This document shows positions 16,461 to 24,303 of a stretch of 42,359 bases of DNA, piece after piece (the first letter of the stretch is position 1; each line of letters begins with the position of its first letter). Under the pieces are notes generated by a model. It was not told the origin of the DNA. It did no database searches and was given only the letters and a program-made list of their open reading frames with translations. A program made the translations under genes and the position numbers. The DNA is from Gammaproteobacteria bacterium (GTDB taxonomy: Bacteria; Pseudomonadota; Gammaproteobacteria; Steroidobacterales; Steroidobacteraceae), in assembly GCA_005878835.1 (NCBI GenBank), contig VBMV01000068.1, forward strand, positions 11,511 through 53,869, in the 5' to 3' direction.

Positions 16461-18515
16461 CTAGGAGCCGCCCAGCGCGGAGATCTGCCGCACCTTCGCC
16501 GTATTCAGCGTGGCGTCCTCCACGCGCCTGACGGCGCTGCTCGAGACGAGGCGCTCGTCGGGACTGGCGGGCAGACGGAAGCCCGTGGCGGACTTGCGCA
16601 GGCCGGCGGACAGCTCGGCCAGCTTGGCGATGGCGGTCGAGGTCGCGTTGGTCGATTCGGCGGTCTGGGCGCTGATCTCCTTGAGAGCCTGCATGTTGCG
16701 CGCGATGTTCTGTGCCGCGTGGGTCTGCTGGCGCGCGCTGCCGGAGATATTCTGCACCAGGCTCGCGATCTGGTTGGAAACCTGCTCGATCTCCTCCAGT
16801 GCCGCGCCGGCGTTTTCCGCCAGCAGCGCACCGCCGACCACGTCGGTGGTGCTGCGCTCCATGGAGACGACCGCCTCGTTGGTATCGGTCTGGATGGTGC
16901 GCACCAGCACCTCGATCTGCTTGGTGGAGTTGGCAGCGCGCTCGGCGAGCCGCTGGACCTCGTCGGCCACCACCGCGAAGCCGCGGCCCGCCTCGCCCGC
17001 CATGGAGGACTGAATCGAGGCGTTCAACGCCAGGATGTTGGTCTGCTCGGCGATGTCGTTGATGAGCTCGACGATGTTGCCGATCTCCTGCGAGCTCTCG
17101 CCGAGGCGCTTGATGCGCTTGGAGGTCTCCTGGATGGTCTCGCGGATGGTGTTCATGCCGTCGATGGTGCGGCGCACGGCGTCGCCCCCCTTGTGCGCCA
17201 CCTCGACCGAATGACGCGCCACGTCGGCGGCGCGCTCGGCGTTGCCGGACACCTCCTCCACGGAGCCCGCCATGCTGGCCGCGGACTCGGTGGCCGAGGC
17301 GATCTGCTTGGATTGCGCGCCGCTCGCCCTGGCGAGGTGCTGCGACAGCGCCTGCGTCTGGCGCGTCGCGCTCTCCAGCTGGATGGCCGAGCCGTTGATG
17401 GTGGTCACCAGGCCCCGCAGCGCGTCCACCGCGTAGTTGATGGAATCGGCGATGGCGCCGGTGATGTCCTCGGTGACCGTGGCCTGCACGGTGAGATCGC
17501 CGTCGGCGAGACTCGAGAGCTCATCGAGCAGGCGCAGGATCGCCTGCTGGTTGCGGTCGCTCTCGCGGCGCTGGGCATCCGCCGAGACGCGCTGGCGCTC
17601 GACCACGCGGCGCATGCGCAGCGTCGCGACGAGCGCCGCGATCAACAGCGCAAGTCCCGCGGCCAGCAGCAGCAGCGGCGCCCACACCAGCACGGCGGCG
17701 GCGGGGGTGGCGGACGGCGCGGCGGCGGCCGCAATGTCGCGTGCATCCATGGCGATCGCGCGCGCCGCGCTCTGCGCCGCCGGCAGCGCGGGCGCGGCGG
17801 CCACGGCGCGGCGCACGCTGGCGCTCAGGTCGGTGAATATGGCGTCGAGGGCCTTCAGGCGCTTCACGGCCTCAGGTTGGGTCACGCGCGGCAGCGCCAG
17901 ACCCGAGCCGGCGCCCGCGAAGCCGGCGATGACCTGCCCCAGGTAGTCGCTGCTCTCGGCGATGCGCTGCGCCGCCTGCCCGGGATCGGCCGCGCCCCGG
18001 GTGAGGGCGGTCACATCCAGCTCCAGCCGCTGGGCGCGCGCCTCGAAGCGCTCCAGGGTCGCCGTGACTGCGGGGGCGAGCGGCGCGGGCAGGCTCGCGC
18101 CGAGTGCGCCGGATTCGGTGAGCAGCCGCGGCACGAGAGCGGCGGTCGCGCGCGCCGCACTGCCCGCCTCCGCCAGGGCACCCCGCGCGCTCAGCACCGT
18201 GGCGGCGTTGCTCATCAGGCGCATGACGCGCGCATCGCTCATGAACGGCGCGGCCGGATCGCGCGCGGCCGCATCCTCGAGAGCCTTCTGGCGCTGCTGG
18301 AAACGCGTGAGCGCCGCCGCATCGCCGGCCACCGCGGCGCCGGCATCCAGCGCCAGGTCGTAGAGCGCATCGACCGGCAGCACGCGAGCGCCGGCGGCCG
18401 AGCGCGCCTGCAGCAGGGTGTAGGAAGCGCCGCTGCCGATGAGCAGCACCGCCGCAACCGTCAGCAGCAGGGCGAGGGCGGTCGGCGGGCGCACCGTGAC
18501 AACCGCAGCGCTCAT
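16461..18515 (-). CDS. pilJ: Methyl-accepting chemotaxis-type receptor PilJ
   Basis: This 684-residue transmembrane receptor is almost the same length as P. aeruginosa PilJ (682). TM1 spans about residues 13-35 and TM2 about 273-298, enclosing an Ala-rich helical periplasmic domain. After a HAMP-like linker, the signalling domain shows the highly conserved hairpin from about 481 to 527 (EQTNILALNASIQS then GFAVVADEVQRLAERAANST). It reads a periplasmic signal, proposed elsewhere to be pilin itself, and regulates ChpA. The ATG at 18515 overlaps the pilI stop (ATGA). No PilK methyltransferase gene follows, although glutamates/glutamines suitable for modification remain. Confidence 0.96.
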   Translation of the reverse strand: MSAAVVTVRPPTALALLLTVAAVLLIGSGASYTLLQARSAAGARVLPVDALYDLALDAGAAVAGDAAALTRFQQRQKALEDAAARDPAAPFMSDARVMRLMSNAATVLSARGALAEAGSAARATAALVPRLLTESGALGASLPAPLAPAVTATLERFEARAQRLELDVTALTRGAADPGQAAQRIAESSDYLGQVIAGFAGAGSGLALPRVTQPEAVKRLKALDAIFTDLSASVRRAVAAAPALPAAQSAARAIAMDARDIAAAAAPSATPAAAVLVWAPLLLLAAGLALLIAALVATLRMRRVVERQRVSADAQRRESDRNQQAILRLLDELSSLADGDLTVQATVTEDITGAIADSINYAVDALRGLVTTINGSAIQLESATRQTQALSQHLARASGAQSKQIASATESAASMAGSVEEVSGNAERAADVARHSVEVAHKGGDAVRRTIDGMNTIRETIQETSKRIKRLGESSQEIGNIVELINDIAEQTNILALNASIQSSMAGEAGRGFAVVADEVQRLAERAANSTKQIEVLVRTIQTDTNEAVVSMERSTTDVVGGALLAENAGAALEEIEQVSNQIASLVQNISGSARQQTHAAQNIARNMQALKEISAQTAESTNATSTAIAKLAELSAGLRKSATGFRLPASPDERLVSSSAVRRVEDATLNTAKVRQISALGGS

Positions 18516-19090
18516 GCCGCAGCCTCCGTGAACGCCGGGCTCTCGAGCACCGAGCGCAGGCTCAGCACCGGCCATTGCTCGTGGGCGCGGCGAAACGCGC
18601 CCGCGAGATAGCGCTCGCAGCGCGCCACCGTGGGGGGAGCGTCCCCGGAGAATTCGTTTTCCGCGAAGCGGCGGAAACCCAGCACCTCGTCCACCAGGAG
18701 CCCGGCGGGAATCTCGCGATGATTCACCACCACCACGCGGGTGTTGCGCGTGATGGGCGTCATGCCGCTGCCGAGGAAGTGGCGCAGGTCGATGATCGGC
18801 AGCAGCTGGCCGCGCACGTTGGCGAGACCCTTGACCCAGGGCTTGGCTCCGGGCACCCGCGTGGTGCTCGCCGGCACGCCCAGCACCTCGCGCGTCTCCT
18901 CGCGGGCCACCAGGTACAGGTCGCCCGCCATGCGCAGTGCCACCCCGACCCATTCGCGCCCCGCGCCGGCCTCCGGATTCGCCTGCGCGGAGGTCGCGCG
19001 GCCGCGCCGCTCGAGCTCCGCGAGCAGCTCGAACGGCCGGTCCCGCAAGGACTTGAGCTCAACTTCAGGTGGCGCGGACGGCTCGGTCAT
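18512..19090 (-). CDS. pilI: CheW-like coupling protein PilI
   Basis: This 192-residue protein has a CheW domain spanning about residues 45-180, with VPGAKPWVKGLANVRGQLLP, IDLRHFLG and RVVVVNHREIPAGLLVDEVLGF. It links the PilJ receptor to ChpA. It lies 16 bp after pilH and overlaps pilJ by 4 bp, inside the pilGHIJ-chpAC operon. Compared with a minimal CheW (about 165 residues) it has a charged N-terminal extension of about 40 residues, as PilI proteins do. Confidence 0.94.
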   Translation of the reverse strand: MTEPSAPPEVELKSLRDRPFELLAELERRGRATSAQANPEAGAGREWVGVALRMAGDLYLVAREETREVLGVPASTTRVPGAKPWVKGLANVRGQLLPIIDLRHFLGSGMTPITRNTRVVVVNHREIPAGLLVDEVLGFRRFAENEFSGDAPPTVARCERYLAGAFRRAHEQWPVLSLRSVLESPAFTEAAA

Positions 19091-19106
19091 GGGTTGGAGC
19101 TGGCCG

Positions 19107-19472
19107 TCACCCCGACAGGGTCGCCTGCGCCTTGGCGACCAGCTGATCGGGCGATACGGGCTTGATCATGTAATCGACCGCTCCCTGGCGCAGCCCCCAG
19201 ATGCGATCGGTCTCCTGACCCTTGGAGGTGACCATGATGACCGGAATCGTGCGGGTGCGCGGATCGTTCGCCAGGGCGCGCGTGGCCTGGTAGCCGTTCA
19301 TGCCGGGCATGACGATGTCCATGAAAATCAGGTCCGGACTCATCTCGCGTGCCAGGCGCACGCCCTCGGCGCCGTCGGCGGCGGCCGCGGTGCGAAAGCC
19401 GTGCTTCTCGAGCGCCTTCTGCATGACGTGCAGCTCGGTGGGGGAGTCGTCCACGATCAGGATCAAAGCCAT
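19107..19472 (-). CDS. pilH: Response regulator PilH
   Basis: This 121-residue stand-alone receiver matches the length of P. aeruginosa PilH. The acidic pocket D8/D9 (ILIVDDSPTE), phosphoacceptor D52 (LIFMDIVMPGMNGY), T82 and K104 (YMIKPVSPDQL) are all present. PilH opposes PilG and influences the retraction side of twitching. I chose the ATG at 19472 because GGGAG lies 9 nt upstream; an ATG three codons earlier would touch that ribosome-binding site. Immediately upstream is a 45-bp degenerate copy of this gene's own 5' end (see separate entry). Confidence 0.95.
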   Translation of the reverse strand: MALILIVDDSPTELHVMQKALEKHGFRTAAAADGAEGVRLAREMSPDLIFMDIVMPGMNGYQATRALANDPRTRTIPVIMVTSKGQETDRIWGLRQGAVDYMIKPVSPDQLVAKAQATLSG

Positions 19473-19546
19473 GACCACCATCTCCCGAGGAAGGCCTGCG
19501 CAGGGGGCGAGTCGTCAACGATCAGGATCGGGGCCACTGCGATCAT
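19463..19546 (-). pseudogene. Truncated duplicate of the pilH 5' end forming a 27-residue mini-ORF
   Basis: The ATG at 19546 overlaps the pilG stop (ATGA). It opens a frame beginning MIAVAPILIVDDSP, nearly the N-terminus of PilH, then diverges and ends at a TGA inside the first codons of pilH. At DNA level 19509-19553 matches 19444-19488 at 36 of 45 positions with no gap, offset 65 bp, including the GGGAG ribosome-binding site. It looks like the remnant of an internal duplication or of a deleted tandem receiver gene. It could still act as a coupling peptide between pilG and pilH. Confidence 0.7.
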
Positions 19547-19935
19547 CTCCCGATATGCGTCTCGATCGCGGAGAGCAGCTCGTCCTTGGTGAAGGGCTTG
19601 GTGAGGTAATGCTCGGACCCTACGATGCGACCGCGCGCCCGGTCGAACAGACCATCCTTGGAGGACAACATGATCACGGGTATGGAGCGGAACACCTTGT
19701 TGTGTTTGATGAGCGAGCAGGTCTGGTAGCCGTCCAGCCGCGGCATCATGATGTCGACGAACACGATGTCGGGCTGATGATCGGCGATCTTGGCGAGCGC
19801 ATCGAAGCCATCGACCGCCGTGAACACCTCGCAGCCCTCCTTCGCCAGCAGCGTCTCGGCCGTGCGGCGGATGGTCTTGCTGTCGTCGATGACGAGCACC
19901 TTGAGCCCCTGTAGCTTCGAGTTGTTGCCGCTCAC
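19543..19935 (-). CDS. pilG: Response regulator PilG
   Basis: This 130-residue single receiver domain has D17/D18 (VLVIDDSKTIRR), phosphoacceptor D61 (IVFVDIMMPRLDGYQ), S91 and K113 (YLTKPFTKDEL). PilG promotes pilus extension and cAMP signalling in P. aeruginosa, where it is 135 residues long. I chose the GTG at 19935, preceded by AAGGAA at 10 nt; an in-frame start at 20046 would add 37 unlike residues. It is the first gene of the pilGHIJ-chpAC operon and is divergent from gshB across a 316-bp gap. Confidence 0.93.
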   Translation of the reverse strand: MSGNNSKLQGLKVLVIDDSKTIRRTAETLLAKEGCEVFTAVDGFDALAKIADHQPDIVFVDIMMPRLDGYQTCSLIKHNKVFRSIPVIMLSSKDGLFDRARGRIVGSEHYLTKPFTKDELLSAIETHIGR

Positions 19936-20251
19936 GGTCAGGCGATTCCTTCCATAACGGTTTAACGGCCCACGGACCTGGGAAACCACGCGCGCGCGTG
20001 GCGGGTTTTGACCCCCCCGAAACGTGGGCTTTGCGCCAGCGACCACACCAGCCGTGTAGTTTCACGGGCCCCCCCCATGGGGGCAAGCGCCACGGGGTTT
20101 TAACATATCGGTATACCCCCTGCTATGCCATGCGCGTCACGTTTTTCGAAGGTCGCCCGGGTTTTCAACGCGTTCCATCGCCGGGGCAGACATATTCGCG
20201 CTGCACTGAGCATAATCGACGCTCACGGCTCAAGGAGGCGGGCAGGACCGG
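19936..20251. promoter_or_regulatory. Divergent pilG-gshB intergenic region with palindromes and C-tracts
   Basis: This 316-bp gap has no convincing gene. It contains a perfect 16-bp palindrome of alternating CG (19986-20001), a run of seven C (20012-20018), a run of eight C (20069-20076) that forms half of the palindrome CCCCCATGGGGG (20072-20083), and GGTATACC (20110-20117). CATAAT at about 20211-20216 could be a -10 for gshB, which also has AGGAGG further down. It must hold promoters for both operons. Which element binds a regulator is unknown. Confidence 0.6.
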
Positions 20252-21256
20252 ATGACCGCTGTCAGGCGACTGGGCGTGGTGATGGATCCCATCGGCGCCA
20301 TCAGCTACGCGAAGGATTCGACGCTGGCCATGCTGCTCGCGGCGCAGGCCCGCGGCTTTGCGCTCGCCTACCTCGAGCAGCGCGACCTGCTGCTGCGCGA
20401 CGGCGTCGCGTTCGGGCGCATGCGGGCGCTCACCGTGCGGGCCGACCCCGCCAGCTGGTTCACCCTGGGGGAGCCGGCCATCGAGCCCCTGAGCGCCCTG
20501 GGGTGCATCCTGATGCGCAAGGATCCGCCGTTCGATACCGAGTACGTCTACAGCACCTACATCCTCGAGCGCGCCGAGAGTGAGGGTGTGCTCATCGTCA
20601 ACCGCCCGCGCGGGCTGCGCGACATGAACGAGAAGGTCTACACGGCCTGGTTCCCGCAGTGCTGCGCGCCGACCCTGATCACGCGCGACATGGGGGAGAT
20701 GGCGGGCTTCCTGCGCGAGCAGCGCAAGATCGTCTGCAAGCCCCTCGACGGCATGGGCGGCCGCTCGGTCTTCGTGCTCGGCGAGGACGATCTCAACGCA
20801 CGGGTGGTGTTCGAGACCCTCACCGACTACGGCCAGCGCTTCGCGATCGCGCAGCGCTACATTCCCGACATCGTGGAATCGGGCGACGCGCGCGTGCTGC
20901 TGATCGATGGGGAACCGGTGCCGTACGCGCTCGCCCGCATCCCCTCCGCGCACGATCATCGCGGCAACCTGGCCGCCGGCGCCCGCGGCGTCGGCCGGCC
21001 GCTGAACGAGCGCGACCGCTGGCTCGCCGGCGAGATCGGGCCGGCGCTGGCCGCGCAGGGCATGCTGTTCGTCGGCCTCGATGTAATCGGGGGGTTCGTC
21101 ACCGAGATCAACGTCACCAGCCCCACCGGCGTGCGCGAGCTGGACAAGCAGTTCGGCACCCGCATCGGGGAGCTGCTGATGACGGCCATCGAGCGGCGCC
21201 TCAGCGGCGCGCCGCGCCGCGCGCCCGCGAGCGCCGCCGCGGCCGCCGGCGGCTGA
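20252..21256 (+). CDS. gshB: Glutathione synthetase
   Basis: This 334-residue ATP-grasp enzyme joins gamma-glutamylcysteine and glycine to make glutathione. Diagnostic segments are VVMDPIGAISYAKDSTLAML, VYTAWFPQ, the ATP-binding KPLDGMGGRSVFVL and the C-terminal INVTSPTGVRELDKQFG. It is slightly longer than E. coli GshB (315) because of an Ala/Arg-rich tail. AGGAGG and AGGA both precede the ATG. It heads the run gshB-tonB-yqgE-ruvX-pyrB-pyrK, with a 6-bp gap to tonB. Confidence 0.97.
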   Translation: MTAVRRLGVVMDPIGAISYAKDSTLAMLLAAQARGFALAYLEQRDLLLRDGVAFGRMRALTVRADPASWFTLGEPAIEPLSALGCILMRKDPPFDTEYVYSTYILERAESEGVLIVNRPRGLRDMNEKVYTAWFPQCCAPTLITRDMGEMAGFLREQRKIVCKPLDGMGGRSVFVLGEDDLNARVVFETLTDYGQRFAIAQRYIPDIVESGDARVLLIDGEPVPYALARIPSAHDHRGNLAAGARGVGRPLNERDRWLAGEIGPALAAQGMLFVGLDVIGGFVTEINVTSPTGVRELDKQFGTRIGELLMTAIERRLSGAPRRAPASAAAAAGG

Positions 21257-21262
21257 AGCGAC

Positions 21263-22162
21263 ATGGCACGCCGCGCGCTCATGCTGCGGGAGGGCAAGGC
21301 CCCGGTCTGGGACCGGTTGCTGACCATGCTGTTCCTGGCCGGCCTGCTGCACGGACTCGTCATCCTCGGGCTCACCTTCAGCGCCAGCGCGGGCGACCGG
21401 GGCAGCGCTCCGGGACTGGAAGTGCTGCTGGTGTCGGACGAGCTTCCGGAGGCTGACAAGAACCCTTCCGCGACCTACCTGGCGCAGCGCACGCAGCTGG
21501 GCTCGGGCAACACGCGCGACCCGGTGGCGCCCCACAACCGCTCCACCTCCGTCCCCAAGCTCAGACACGAAGGCAGCCCCCAGGGCGACTCCCTCACCTC
21601 GAGCGGCGCGACCTCCGGCGGCCAGGATGAGCGCATCCTCACCACCGTCGCCTGGAACACCGACGTGCGCTACCTCACCGAGGCGGGCAGCAGCGAGGCG
21701 GTCCGCGAGCGGCCGCTGCTCATTGACGAGCCCCCGGTGGCGCAGCCCGGACCGCAGGATGAGGACGGGCCCGCGCAGCTGCGCGGACCGGAGCGCGAGG
21801 AGCTGTGGATCACGCCGGACACGCGTGCGGCAACCCTGGCACCCTACCTGGATGCCTGGCGGCGCAAGGTCGAGCGCATCGGCACCCTCAACTATCCGAC
21901 CGCTGCCCGGGGCGCCGGCCGGGCGAGTCCGGTCGTCGAGGTGGGCATAACGGCCGACGGCACCCTCGACCGGGTGGTCATCCGCCGTACCAGCGGCAAC
22001 CCGCGGCTCGACCAGGCGGCGCTGGCCATCCTGAGGCTGGCGAGTCCTTTCGACCCGTTCCCGCCCGAGCTGGCCGCTCGATATCGCGTGTTGCGCTTTG
22101 CCTACGAATGGCAGTTCGTCGGCGGGCGCGTCGCCAGCGGCACCCTGTCAAGCGTTCCTTGA
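21263..22162 (+). CDS. TonB-family protein (TonB3-like)
   Basis: This 299-residue inner-membrane protein has one N-terminal transmembrane segment (about 18-40, LTMLFLAGLLHGLVILGLTF) and a periplasmic Ser/Thr/Pro-containing linker. Its C-terminal TonB domain runs over about the last 85 residues (LNYPTAARGAG, VVEVGITADGTLDRVVIRRT, LDQAALAILRLASPFDPF). TonB proteins carry proton-motive energy to outer-membrane receptors. In P. aeruginosa the gene in this place (tonB3) is needed for twitching and pilus assembly, so it may serve the pilus rather than iron uptake. The long Pro-Glu/Pro-Lys repeat of classical TonB is absent. Confidence 0.85.
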   Translation: MARRALMLREGKAPVWDRLLTMLFLAGLLHGLVILGLTFSASAGDRGSAPGLEVLLVSDELPEADKNPSATYLAQRTQLGSGNTRDPVAPHNRSTSVPKLRHEGSPQGDSLTSSGATSGGQDERILTTVAWNTDVRYLTEAGSSEAVRERPLLIDEPPVAQPGPQDEDGPAQLRGPEREELWITPDTRAATLAPYLDAWRRKVERIGTLNYPTAARGAGRASPVVEVGITADGTLDRVVIRRTSGNPRLDQAALAILRLASPFDPFPPELAARYRVLRFAYEWQFVGGRVASGTLSSVP

Positions 22163-22193
22163 GAGTCGCAGGCACCATGCCCATACTGTGGAT

Positions 22194-22835
22194 ATGGGCG
22201 GCAAGCACAGCTCCACGGGCAGCAGCGCCCCTGCGGAGGAAAGCGCTGCGGGCGAGGCGGCTCCTCTTGCCGAGGCCGAAGGCGGCAGCCTCACGAACCA
22301 TCTGCTGATCGCCATGCCGACGCTCGCCGACCCGAACTTCGCGCAGACCGTGGCGCTCATCTGCGAGCACACCGACAAGGGCGCGCTCGGCATCGTGCTC
22401 AACAAGCCGCTGCCGATGAAGCTCTCGGACGTGCTCTCGCAGATGAAACTCGAGCCCTCCAGTGAGCACATCGCCGCCCAGCCCGTGCTGCGTGGCGGGC
22501 CCGTGCACACCGACCGCGGCTTCGTGCTGCACCGGCCGGGCGGGCAGTGGGACCACACCCATAAAGTGTCGGACAGCATCCAGGTGACCACCTCGCGGGA
22601 TGTGCTGGCGGCCATGGCGCGCGGTGAGGGCCCGTCGGATGCCTTCATCGCTCTGGGCTACGCAGGCTGGGAGTCCGGCCAGCTCGAGCGCGAGTTGCGC
22701 GACAACGCCTGGGCGTCCATGCCGGTGGATCCGCGCGTGGTGTTCGAGTTGCCGTTCGAGGAGCGCTGGGCCGGTGCCTGGCGGCTGCTCGGGATCGACG
22801 TCGATCGGCTCAGCCCGGAAGCCGGCCATGCGTAA
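22194..22835 (+). CDS. yqgE: YqgE/AlgH family protein (DUF179)
   Basis: This 213-residue protein is recognised by NHLLIAMPTLADPNFAQTVA, LGIVLNKPLPMKL, LRGGPVHTDRGFVLH, the SRDVLAAMARGEGP helix and LGYAGWESGQLERELRDNAW. Biochemical function is unknown; in Pseudomonas the homologue AlgH affects alginate expression. The ATG at 22194 gives about 40 extra polar N-terminal residues before the conserved core; a more internal start cannot be excluded because the ribosome-binding site is poor. The gene sits 31 bp after tonB and 3 bp before ruvX, an order widespread in Gammaproteobacteria. Confidence 0.93.
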   Translation: MGGKHSSTGSSAPAEESAAGEAAPLAEAEGGSLTNHLLIAMPTLADPNFAQTVALICEHTDKGALGIVLNKPLPMKLSDVLSQMKLEPSSEHIAAQPVLRGGPVHTDRGFVLHRPGGQWDHTHKVSDSIQVTTSRDVLAAMARGEGPSDAFIALGYAGWESGQLERELRDNAWASMPVDPRVVFELPFEERWAGAWRLLGIDVDRLSPEAGHA

Positions 22836-22838
22836 GGC

Positions 22839-23276
22839 ATGACCCGCGCCCAGACCGTCCTCGCCTTCGACTTCGGACTCAAACGCATTGGCATCGCCTG
22901 CGGCGACACACTGACGCGCAGCGCCGCACCGCGGCCCGCAGCCGCCGCCGTGCGGGGGAACCCCGACTGGCAGGCCATCGCACGTGAAGTGCGCGCGCTC
23001 ACGCCGGGGTTTCTGGTGGTGGGGGCCCCGTATAATGTCGACGGCAGCGAGGGCGGCTTGAGCGCCGCGGCGCGCACCTTCGCGGCCGAGCTCGAACGCC
23101 GCTTCGCGCTACCCGTTCACCTGGTCGATGAGCGCTTCTCGTCCCTGGAGGCGAGTGCGGAGCTTACGGCGCGGCGCGCGAGCGGGCAGCGCCGGCGGCG
23201 CGTGCAGCGCGCGGACATCGACAGCGCCGCCGCGGCGGTGATCCTGGCGCGCTGGTTTGCCGGCGAGCGCGGCTGA
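22839..23276 (+). CDS. ruvX: Putative Holliday junction resolvase / pre-16S rRNA nuclease
   Basis: This 145-residue RNase H-fold protein (YqgF family) begins with the metal-binding FDFGLKRIGIACGD strand, contains LVVGAPYNVDGSEGG and LVDERFSSLEASAEL, and ends with DIDSAAAAVILARWF, placing the catalytic acids correctly. The family processes the 5' end of pre-16S rRNA; the older assignment as a Holliday resolvase is less well supported. It starts 3 bp after the yqgE stop. In Pseudomonas the next gene is pyrR; here pyrB follows directly. Confidence 0.94.
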   Translation: MTRAQTVLAFDFGLKRIGIACGDTLTRSAAPRPAAAAVRGNPDWQAIAREVRALTPGFLVVGAPYNVDGSEGGLSAAARTFAAELERRFALPVHLVDERFSSLEASAELTARRASGQRRRRVQRADIDSAAAAVILARWFAGERG

Positions 23277-23318
23277 GTGCGGCGGCCGCTGCGGGCGGGG
23301 CGCCTCGAAGGGGACGCG

Positions 23319-24293
23319 ATGTCGGGGAGTGTGATGACTGACCAGCTGCGCAGCGACGGCTCGCTGCGTCACCTGCTGACGCTCGAGGGCCTGGCGCGGA
23401 CACAGATCGAGCGCCTCCTCGAGCGCTCCCAGGGCTTCGTGCGCCCGCTGGGGGCGACACCCGCCATGAGCCGGGCGCTCGCCGGCGCGACGGTGGCGAA
23501 CCTGTTCACCGAGCCCTCCACCCGCACGCGGGTGAGTTTCGAGCTGGCCGCCAAGCGCCTGGGTGCGCAGGTGGTCAATCTCGAGGTGCAGCTGTCCTCG
23601 CGCGTCAAGGGCGAGAGCATGCTCGACACGGTGTACACCCTGCAGTCCCTGCACGTGGACGCCTTCGTGATCCGCGACGCCGAAGCGGGCGTGCCGGGAC
23701 TCGTGGCCGCGAACGTGGCGCCCCACGTGAGCGTGCTGTCCGCGGGCGAAGCGCACGTGTCGCACCCGACCCAGGGGCTGCTGGATGCCCTCACCGTGTA
23801 TCAGCGCAAGCAGCGCTTCGAGGGGCTCGCGGTCGCGATGGTGGGCGACATCCGCCATTCGCGCGTGGCGCGCTCCGCCTGGCATGCACTGCACACCCTC
23901 GGCGTCGGCGACCTGCGTATCGTGGCCCCGCCGGTGCTGATGCCGGAGCGGGAAGAGTTCGCAGGCTGTACGCGCCACACGCAGCTCGCAACCGGACTCG
24001 AGGACGCGGACGTGATCATGATGCTGCGCATCCAGAAGGAGCGCATGGGCCAGGGGGACCTGCCGCAAGGCGCAGCCTACTTCGCGGCCTGGGGACTGAC
24101 GCGCGAGCGCCTCGCCCTGGCGCGCCCGGACGCCATCGTGATGCATCCCCAGCCGATGAACCGCGGCATCGAGATCGCCTCCGACGTGGCCGACGGACCG
24201 CAGTCGGTGATCCGCGACCAGGTCCGCAACGGCGTCGCGGTGCGCATGGCGGTGCTGACGGAAGTGCTCACCTCGCGCCCCGGTGGGGCGTGA
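23319..24293 (+). CDS. pyrB: Aspartate carbamoyltransferase catalytic subunit
   Basis: PyrB condenses carbamoyl phosphate and aspartate, the first committed step of pyrimidine synthesis. Signatures are FTEPSTRTRVSFELAAKRLG (carbamoyl phosphate binding), SSRVKGESMLDTVYTLQSL and SHPTQGLLDALTVYQ (family HPTQ). The ATG at 23319 with AAGGGG in front gives 324 residues; an in-frame ATG lies five codons later. In Pseudomonas-type loci the next gene is the inactive dihydroorotase pyrC' that holds the complex together. Here a pyrK-type electron-transfer gene follows instead, and neither pyrR nor pyrC' is present. Confidence 0.96.
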   Translation: MSGSVMTDQLRSDGSLRHLLTLEGLARTQIERLLERSQGFVRPLGATPAMSRALAGATVANLFTEPSTRTRVSFELAAKRLGAQVVNLEVQLSSRVKGESMLDTVYTLQSLHVDAFVIRDAEAGVPGLVAANVAPHVSVLSAGEAHVSHPTQGLLDALTVYQRKQRFEGLAVAMVGDIRHSRVARSAWHALHTLGVGDLRIVAPPVLMPEREEFAGCTRHTQLATGLEDADVIMMLRIQKERMGQGDLPQGAAYFAAWGLTRERLALARPDAIVMHPQPMNRGIEIASDVADGPQSVIRDQVRNGVAVRMAVLTEVLTSRPGGA

Positions 24294-24303
24294 CGGGCCG
24301 GCG

